Positions 56,749 to 64,000 of a stretch of 64,000 bases of DNA are shown here, piece by piece. The stretch lies in the NCBI GenBank assembly GCA_013399305.1, contig VXAI01000116.1, positions 2,304,049 to 2,368,048 on the forward strand, read 5' to 3'. The notes under the pieces were generated by a model. The model did not search any database and was not told the origin of the DNA. It worked only from the letters and a program-made list of their open reading frames with translations. How positions within the stretch are numbered: position 1 is the first letter of the stretch; every line of letters starts with the position of its first letter. This DNA comes from Rostratula benghalensis (lineage: Eukaryota > Chordata > Aves > Charadriiformes > Rostratulidae). The position numbers were made by a program, and so were the translations under genes.

Positions 56749-58032
56749 TGACTCCTTCCTTCAGATTGCTAAATGCAGATATGATTCACAGATTCCTGCT
56801 CTCTCCATCAGCTTGATAATGAGCATGCTATAAAGAAACAGTGGTGTTGTGACTGTGGTGGCCTTTGCATTTGTGTGAAATGAGACCTGTAGGGACAAGA
56901 TATATCTCTGTGTTAGATGAACTGACAATAGATAGGAGAAGCATAAACATTTCAAGCATATGAAGTCACTTTCTTCAGACAACATGAAGAACCCAGTATT
57001 GTGAACCCAGTATCTCACGTGGTTTTTCTAGGTATATAAATCAGTCTGGCAAAAGATACTTTCTCTCTAAACTTTTCCACTCTGAAAGCAGCAAACATCA
57101 CTTCCTATGTTTGTGTTCAAGGATATATGTGGAGAGGAGAATTAAACAAAACAATACAAAATCCTGAAGTCAGGATTCAGAAAAATCTTAGCAGGACATA
57201 AATTATTCCTTAAAATAAAGCTCCTATTTTCCTGGGCCACAGTTCAGTGTTCAATGCACTGTGTGCAAACAGAAATGGAATTTTTCTTATAATCCTGTCA
57301 TGCTCTAGACACCTCCCTGAATACCTTGATGAAGCTGATCTTAATAGGAATAAATGCAATCTATTGGCACTTAAATGACATAGTATACATGTTTAGGTAT
57401 AAATTCAGAGATGTTCTCTGTAATATTAACCATGTATGAAAACTGAGCTCAGTATTTCAACAGATTTAGAAATCTTACTTAACCTAGGTCCTAGTTTCCT
57501 AAGACCTTGAACCTTACAAAATTAAATCACTGCTTAGCGACCTGTTCCAATTCAGTGTGAAAGTGAAGTAAACTTCAAAAGTAAACAGAATGTGGGAACC
57601 TCCATCAAATTTCACACACATACAATTTGTGCTGAGTGGGGAATAGTTCTGCTATCTAGAGAGCCTTTAGGTTTTGTGTCCTGTTTAGTTTTCTTCCAAG
57701 GAAAAAGTTCATCAGTCTGAAGTGTAAACATTCAATACCTTGCAGTATTGTACCCTCTGACATGCACATTTTACTAGCTTCCCTCTTGAAAATCTCATTT
57801 CATTGTCAGATAAATTTGTTGTATTTCCAACATTGTATTTGTTTGCATTTCTTAACTGTACAGAACTACTCAGATGTCAGAACTCAAATTTGAGTCCCTC
57901 TTTAGATGTCTTTGTGAATTTAACCAAAGAGAGCCACTTCTAATGCAGAACAGCAAGGGTATTTAGTATAGTGGGTATTTTGATGTAATTATTTGCCCAG
58001 TTTCCAAATGCATGCTCTTTGTTGTATTTCAG

Positions 58033-58280
58033 ATTGAAGTGGAGATTGAATTTTTGTCATAATGAGGTTGCCCTTTGAGAAGGAAAAACTTGTCACACCC
58101 GCCTAGAATTACAGCTGATCTTGAACCTTGTATTACTGTCTTCTTACTCCACCAGGGTTACAGGGTACTTCTACAGCTGAGGAGACAATGGTTTAATTTC
58201 TGATTGTACCACTGAGTCCTCACATGATCTAGAACGAACCACATCCTTTCTCTGGATGGTGACTGTAAAACACAAATAAA
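58033..58280 (+). other. MAPK10: Possible alternative terminal exon (speculative)
   Basis: A fair acceptor (ctctttgttgtatttcag) ends at 58032. Spliced from exon 8 in phase 0 it would add IEVEIEFLS and a stop (taa, 58060-58062), and an AATAAA polyadenylation hexamer lies at 58275-58280. Each element is common by chance in introns, so this is only a candidate for a truncated JNK3 form lacking the C-terminal tail. Confidence 0.15.
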
Positions 58281-61200
58281 AATTACTCGTTTTGCCTGCC
58301 AGGTGAATTGGCTGGAATCTAATGAGCCCACTAGTTTGCAAAAGCCTGCAGTAATTAAATTCTAGTTCATTGAGGCATTTGTCTCTCACATGTACCTCCT
58401 GTCACTATAGGTACCTGTACAAATGCAGTGCCACGTGCTATCAAATCACATTTCTTGCATTTTCACTGTTGGCTGCATTTCATAGCTCAGTAAATGACTA
58501 CAGAAGGTGTAAGGCAGTGGAAAAGCAAACTATCATTGCTCCCATAGCACCTCAAAGAACAGAGAATATCCTGTGAGGAAGGAACAGTGCCTTTAAATGT
58601 TCATCTTCAAATGCTCAGGGTTGCCCCAGTTATTTGTAGTTTTCATCTTTGTCTGAATTGCATATTTTTAGATAACCCTTTGTACTCTTCACCCATCTGG
58701 TACTTTGCACAGTTATTATGTAGTTAACATGAGCTGAACATCAGCATCCTCAGCTGCTTTCTCTGTCTCTCTTGGCTTCAAAGTTTTCTCTTCCAAAGCA
58801 TGCTACATCTTGTCAGTAACATACTATAGAATCATACTAATACTTTGACAGTGACATGTTAGTGAATTGCTTTAACACCCAAGAGACCCTTCTTCTCTTG
58901 GGATCACAGCAGGTTAAAAACCAGGAAGGTTCAGGTTGTCTGCAGTGTAACTTAGGTAGAAGAACATGGGATTAATAAATATTCATTGTATATTTTCACA
59001 GTGCTAGGAGTTCTAGAAAGAGCCTGGCTTCACTTAACTCATTATTTTTCCAATCTCATCTTCAGAGGGAAAGGTAAACTGGAGGACTTTCTTTTCATGA
59101 TTAACGGTGTATTAAATTCTAAATTTCCACCTGTTCGTGATGGCACACCTTCAATGTTTAGCTGTGAATCATTTACAAATTATTTTCTGGAGAAAACTTA
59201 ACTCAGTTGGATTTTCTATGTCTCTTGATTCAGCTGTTGAAATGGATGGAGTAAGTTCCTAAAATGGATTCATGGGACATTCATGGCTTTCTGTTCTTTC
59301 TCAAGAGTGTCCTGAGGTTCTGGGACTGCTGCTAACTGGCACTGCCTCTAGAAAGTAGTTGTTGCTACATTGGAGAGAAAGTTTTTACTTTCTTTACTTT
59401 TGCTTATGGATCCACGTTCAGCCACTCCTGGCTAAATTCTTGATATCTGATTGGCTATTAGTTCTTTACAAGACAGCAAGGTACTTTTATGTGATAAACT
59501 TGTTTGTTGGTAACTTGAGTGATTTAGCACTTCAAGCATGAAGTAACCTGTTTCCTCTTGGAAAAAGCTATGTTGGTGTGCACAATAGACTGTGTCCGTG
59601 TCTGTGACCTCAGACATAGACCAGGGGAACCTAATGTAATATCCAGAATACCATTTGCAGTATCTTGTCATACTGCACTGACATCCAATGTCTTAAATGA
59701 TTACAATTTTGTGCAGTTATCTTATTCTGTAAGCCTCAGGCTCTGCGTTGTGCTAATTCCCTTGTTCTAGTTCTGTGTTACTTGTTGCAATTTTGGTTAA
59801 AATTAAGGGTACTGGAACAAGAGTTTTTGCATGTCTCTCAAATACATACTTCACTGAAATATCCACCACGGTTGCAGAAGAGTTAGGATCAAATTCAATA
59901 AACATTTCCTAACACCATGCATTAAGCATGTCACAGGCAATGGTGAAATGACTACTGGCTTATGTGTCCTTGTTAGTTCTTGCCAATTTTGTAGGGCTAG
60001 GAGTTGGTACTCATCTAAAAACATCCAACAAATGACCTATTTGAAATGTAGGTACTTTTGCAAAGTCATTTAATAATGTGACTCTGTGAATTTTTCTATA
60101 CTGAATAACCCACAGAAGTTATAACAGGGTACCATTGCACAGAGTAGTATTTGAATAACATGTAAGAACCTAAAAATTATTTTCTGACTCATTAATGTTA
60201 GTTTTTGCCAAAACAAACCTCAGGGATATTGGTATGAAGAACAGATCGCAGTCGGATTCTTCCAGGCTGTGTACATCTTAAGTTTCTGATTAGAATTTGA
60301 ATGAAACAAGTAGCTTTCCCCTGTCCTAGTAAACTATTTTATTCATGTGTGCTATGTAAAAACTGCACTGGTACATTTCATCAGTGACTTTTCTAATGGA
60401 TCTCTGGACCTAGATGGCTGAATTTTGGAGGGTAGAAATGGAGGTCCAGGTCTACTGGACCTCAGTTCTGAAGCTAAATCTTTTTAGATGTAAATCAGAA
60501 GACTATTCTAGATCAAAGCACTGTGAAGTGTATTGAAATCCTCATGCTACTAGTCCAGGTCCTTTTTGTCCATGAACTAGGCTATATTTTGTGATGTTTC
60601 TATAAATGTCTCTTTGGAAAGGTAGAGAAATGTGTACATTAACTGTTGCAATGAAAGCAGTTTGTTCCAGTCTGGTGTCAACTTTTTCTGCCTGGAACAG
60701 AACATTAGCTGTGTTTGGGAGACAGCTTTTATAAATGAAGCATAAAAGCAAATGAAAGACTACAGTAAAAATAAGGTTTAAAACCGTTTAGCCCCGCTTT
60801 TCTGTGTGATTATTCATGTACAGATTTAGGATCTGTGTTCCTGATGGGAACAGGCTGACAAAAGGTTTACACAAACGTGCCTCAGCCTGATGTGAATCTG
60901 CTGCTATAAAGTTTCTGTTCTCAGTGTGTAATAAGTTGCATGGAATTGTTTGTGTTCCCTGCCTGGAAGCTGGCCAACCCAAGGAAGAGGTGTCTTTCCA
61001 TGACAGTATTGCAAACTTACAGGATAGTGATGCCATGGAAAGAGATTGAACCAATGTGAAGCACAGTGATCATTCTTATGAAAAACAATCTCCTTTGCAA
61101 AATTTTTTTTCAAAGCTCCTCTGTCTCTTAAAGTTATTGACTCATATTTTGATTATTAGGGGACTGGGCTATTCTAACTCTTCGCTGCTTCAGTTAGCTG

Positions 61201-61338
61201 ATAAACCAGTTAATGGATTTTGCATTTGTGCTGAGTATTAAGTTTTACTCTTGTTTTCTGCCTCTCTGTTTATTTCATGTTGAAATTCAGAATCGCTATT
61301 TTTACTATGTTGGTCATTTTTGAAGCATTTGTCCCTTG

Positions 61339-61343
61339 GTATC
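61339..61343. repeat. Target site duplication, left copy
   Basis: GTATC immediately before the LTR; the matching copy is at 62096-62100. Confidence 0.85.
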
Positions 61344-62095
61344 TGTAATGGTTTCAGCCAAAATTACCTAAACCAGGCTGACAGATGGCCCTTCCTCCCC
61401 TCAAAAAGGAGAAGAAGAAAGGAGAGGAGGAGAAGGATAAGGAGATTTACACGTTTAGAATAAACTAAGCTACTTTAATGAAGTATTAATACTAAAATTA
61501 AAACAAAAACAAAAGGAAGAAAATAATGAAATAAATACAATATATACAAAACCATATCAAGCTCCCGGGCTGACGATCACGTCACCAGCTGGCATCAGGA
61601 AAAGTCCCAGACTGGACTCAGTGATGGACAGGAGCTGGATTCCAGATCTGGGGTCAGGAATGCTCAGATCGGGATCAGAGGCAGACACACAGACAGGGTC
61701 CTCCTCAGACATCAGCCAGTGAAGAAAGAGAGTTGACCCTTTGATCCCTCATCTTTTCAATATAAATGATGTGGATGGGATGGAAGACCCCAGTTGATCA
61801 ATTTTGGGTCACCTGTCCTGTCCGCTCCTCCCTACAGACGTGACCCCTCTACGCTTTTCCACTTTCCTCCAGCGGGGCAAATAACAAAGCTACCTGACGG
61901 TGGTTGTTACAGCAATAAGTATGAGCAAGGGCCTCTCTGCACCATTCTTGGGACAATCAGGTGTTACTGCCGTGAGAGTGAACAGTTTTCTGAACAATAT
62001 GCTGTTAATTTCAGACTTTAGTTAGAAGGGGCTCAGCTGAAAAAGGAAAACAGTAAAAACAGAAGCTTGGTTCTGTTTTACCTCGGACCAGGACA
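61344..62095 (-). mobile_element. Solo LTR of an endogenous retrovirus
   Basis: A 752-bp element bounded by TGTAATGG and ...CCAGGACA on +, i.e. TGTCCTGG...CCATTACA on the minus strand. It is flanked by perfect 5-bp target duplications GTATC (61339-61343 and 62096-62100). The TG...CA ends and 5-bp duplication fit an avian ERVL-like LTR, and a TGTCCTGG start and AACCATTACA end are typical of bird LTRs read on the minus strand. There is no internal retroviral coding sequence, so it is a solo LTR left by recombination between two LTRs. Orientation is inferred from the ends. An ATTAAA variant polyadenylation hexamer occurs on the minus strand near 61471-61478. Confidence 0.85.
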
Positions 62096-62100
62096 GTATC
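62096..62100. repeat. Target site duplication, right copy
   Basis: GTATC immediately after the LTR, identical to the left copy at 61339-61343. Confidence 0.85.
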
Positions 62101-64000
62101 TTTACCCCAAGATATTCTTTTGTTAAAGTGGGTTTTAGGTGGATGTTTGTGTTTTGTATTTCACTAGAAATGCCACAGTTAGTTGGCATCAGATTTGATC
62201 CTGTTTTTCCACTCTATGTGGATTTTCCTTGAGTTTGTCATGAGCCTTTCTGATCTGCAATTGCTTGCTCCTGCATTTTACAAACACACTGTTTTGGAGC
62301 GAGCCTATTTATTTTGTTTTAAAATTGCATTCAGTGAGTGTTTCAGAATCTGGCTTCTGTAATGGGTCCTGTCCAAGGTGGATAGATTTATTTTTCCTGT
62401 CTGAGAACAAAGCTTTGGAGACAGAAATTTTACAAAAGCCTTGTTGTCCTCGACTCAAAACTTCAATTCTCTTTTGTCTGGATTCTGACACGAGCTGAAT
62501 TACATCACTCTGGAAGTGGTGAACATCCAGATCAGGACTCCTCAGTCAGGCAGAGGGACCAAAAGCTTTTTACAGAAGCTTACCAAGTACTTCAGTCTGC
62601 TCCATCTTTTCCTTCCTTCCTTTACACAAGGAAGTAGATTGTATAAGGGGGTGTACCTGTCTAATAGGTTTCAAGTAATACAGCTCTGTTGATTCTTAGT
62701 GAAGGGAGAAGAAAAGCTGTAAGCCAGATTTTATATTCTGTCTTTCTGTATCACAGACAGCAGGTACTAACTGCAGTCTCAGCTTTGCCTTCCCCAAGCG
62801 GGCCTTGTCTCTTCCTAGATGACCGCGTTGCCCCACAGCTTCAGAGATTTTTATCTACTGCAGGGGCTTAGGTGTCCATGGGTACACCAGAAACACTACC
62901 TGTTGGCTGCAGAGGGGGCAGGCAAGGATGGGGTGGAAGGAGGAGTGGGAGAAAGGATCGACTAGCAAAGATGAATGTTCTGCCACTTCCTTAGGGAAAG
63001 CTTGTAGAGAACCAACTGGAACCTTAATGAATCCTTCTTTAGGATTTGCAGCATGACAAGGCTCTAAGAAGCAAACCTGCTCTTTCGCAGACCGGCCTGC
63101 AAATGTGTAGGTCAGGGAATCTGACCAGAAAGCAATGGGAAAATGAGTGATGGAGGTGCCTTTCGTCTCTTGCGTTGTGCTTAACTTACCACTGAGTTTC
63201 CTGATTGCCCCACTGGGACTTAGAAGCCTGCACTGTGTTGCATTTCCCCACGTTCACTGCACTCTCTCTTTTGTAGCACTTGATAAGCACTTTCCGTAGA
63301 GTGGGGTCTTTCATCATGTGACTAAAGATTTGGTGCTATTTGGTGGGACATTGTTTTAATATATTTTTTTTTGAGTCCTCCTTCCATAGCGCATAATATA
63401 AGGCAGGACTCCTTTGAGTATCAATACCCCTATGCAGTAGGGATAATAAAGAAATTAAGATAGAGATATTAAACAAGATGGCATTTTCAAGCAGTATAGC
63501 ATGGGGGGGATTTGGGTAACTTAGCTTTCTAGTCAGATTTCTCCTTCTCCCGTGTAAATGTCTTCGTCGAAAGCAGCTAGGGCAGCTGGGCATCTGTTGG
63601 ACAGTATTCATTTGGTCCAGAGGCCAGGTGACTGAAGGCATTTAATGTGACAGGAATTTTGAAGTGAGTTGTTGCAATATCCTGAAGTGTCAGTGTATGC
63701 TGGAGTAGCCTATGAAGAGCACTGAAGACAGTTCAGGGAATAAGCAGAGAATTCAGTGTGAAAGTTTAACCTGGGAGTAACTACCCTCTACGTCTGCCCA
63801 GATTTACAGCTTTAGGAAGGTGAAGAGAACAGACCAAACAGCCCTGTTAGTTAAAAAGCAGAGTAGTGAGACAGCAACAGTCTCCTTTTTGTAAGTCTAT
63901 TAAAAGTTTATGGACTTTCACAGGCTGTATGGGGGCAATAAAACCACTATGTCCATTCTAACGGACGAGGACCGTAATACAAATGGGAAGTGTTGCACAT
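62101..64000 (+). other. MAPK10: MAPK10 intron after exon 8, end of window
   Basis: Non-coding. No JNK3 C-terminal exon (no sequence for the QIYDKQLDE or EEWKELIYKEV segments) and no other gene or transposon was seen. Confidence 0.7.

Overview
The window is a piece of a vertebrate, almost certainly bird, chromosome. The evidence is many chicken-repeat-1 (CR1) LINE copies with typical avian 3' ends, one solo endogenous-retrovirus LTR, long AT-rich introns and no compact gene packing. It holds the middle of one protein-coding gene on the + strand: MAPK10, encoding the neuronal stress kinase JNK3. The assignment rests on JNK3-specific residues, such as [16 protein letters not shown] in the first exon here and the [19 protein letters not shown] stretch in the 183-bp exon. 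Exons are numbered by the convention in which the swapped JNK pair is exon 6.

Layout: 1-21168 is upstream intron with CR1 pieces at 705-2235, 2741-3603, 6284-6425 (minus), 12790-14199 and 19350-19890 (minus). MAPK10 coding exons follow at 21169-21298 (exon 2), 23592-23650 (3), 26680-26818 (4), 28101-28266 (5), 31447-31518 (6a), 46040-46111 (6b), 54316-54498 (7) and 56612-56736 (8). The start codon, the glycine-rich loop exon and the C-terminal exons are outside the window. The 14.5-kb gap between 6a and 6b carries a rearranged head-to-head CR1 (36990-38691) and a 3.3-kb, nearly full-length but broken CR1 (about 40720-44056). Intron 3 carries another CR1 (24783-26210). The intron after exon 8 contains a 752-bp solo LTR with a 5-bp target duplication (61344-62095).

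The most interesting structure is the way exons 6a and 6b are made mutually exclusive. Both are 72 bp and in the same phase, so the reading frame does not forbid using both or neither. Both donors read GTATCCTT, the U12 (minor spliceosome) consensus, and exon 7 is preceded by a perfect U12 branch site TTCCTTAAC 14 nt from its AG. The exon 5 donor and the 6a and 6b acceptors look like ordinary U2 sites. U12 donors cannot pair with U2 acceptors, so 6a to 6b and 5 to 7 joins are both disfavoured, leaving 5-6a-7 or 5-6b-7. The choice changes a surface segment of the kinase C-lobe ([12 protein letters not shown] versus [12 protein letters not shown]).

No RNA genes, CRISPR arrays, operons or bacterial-type signals were seen. 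Most open frames in the window are either decayed CR1 reverse transcriptase or chance frames in introns.
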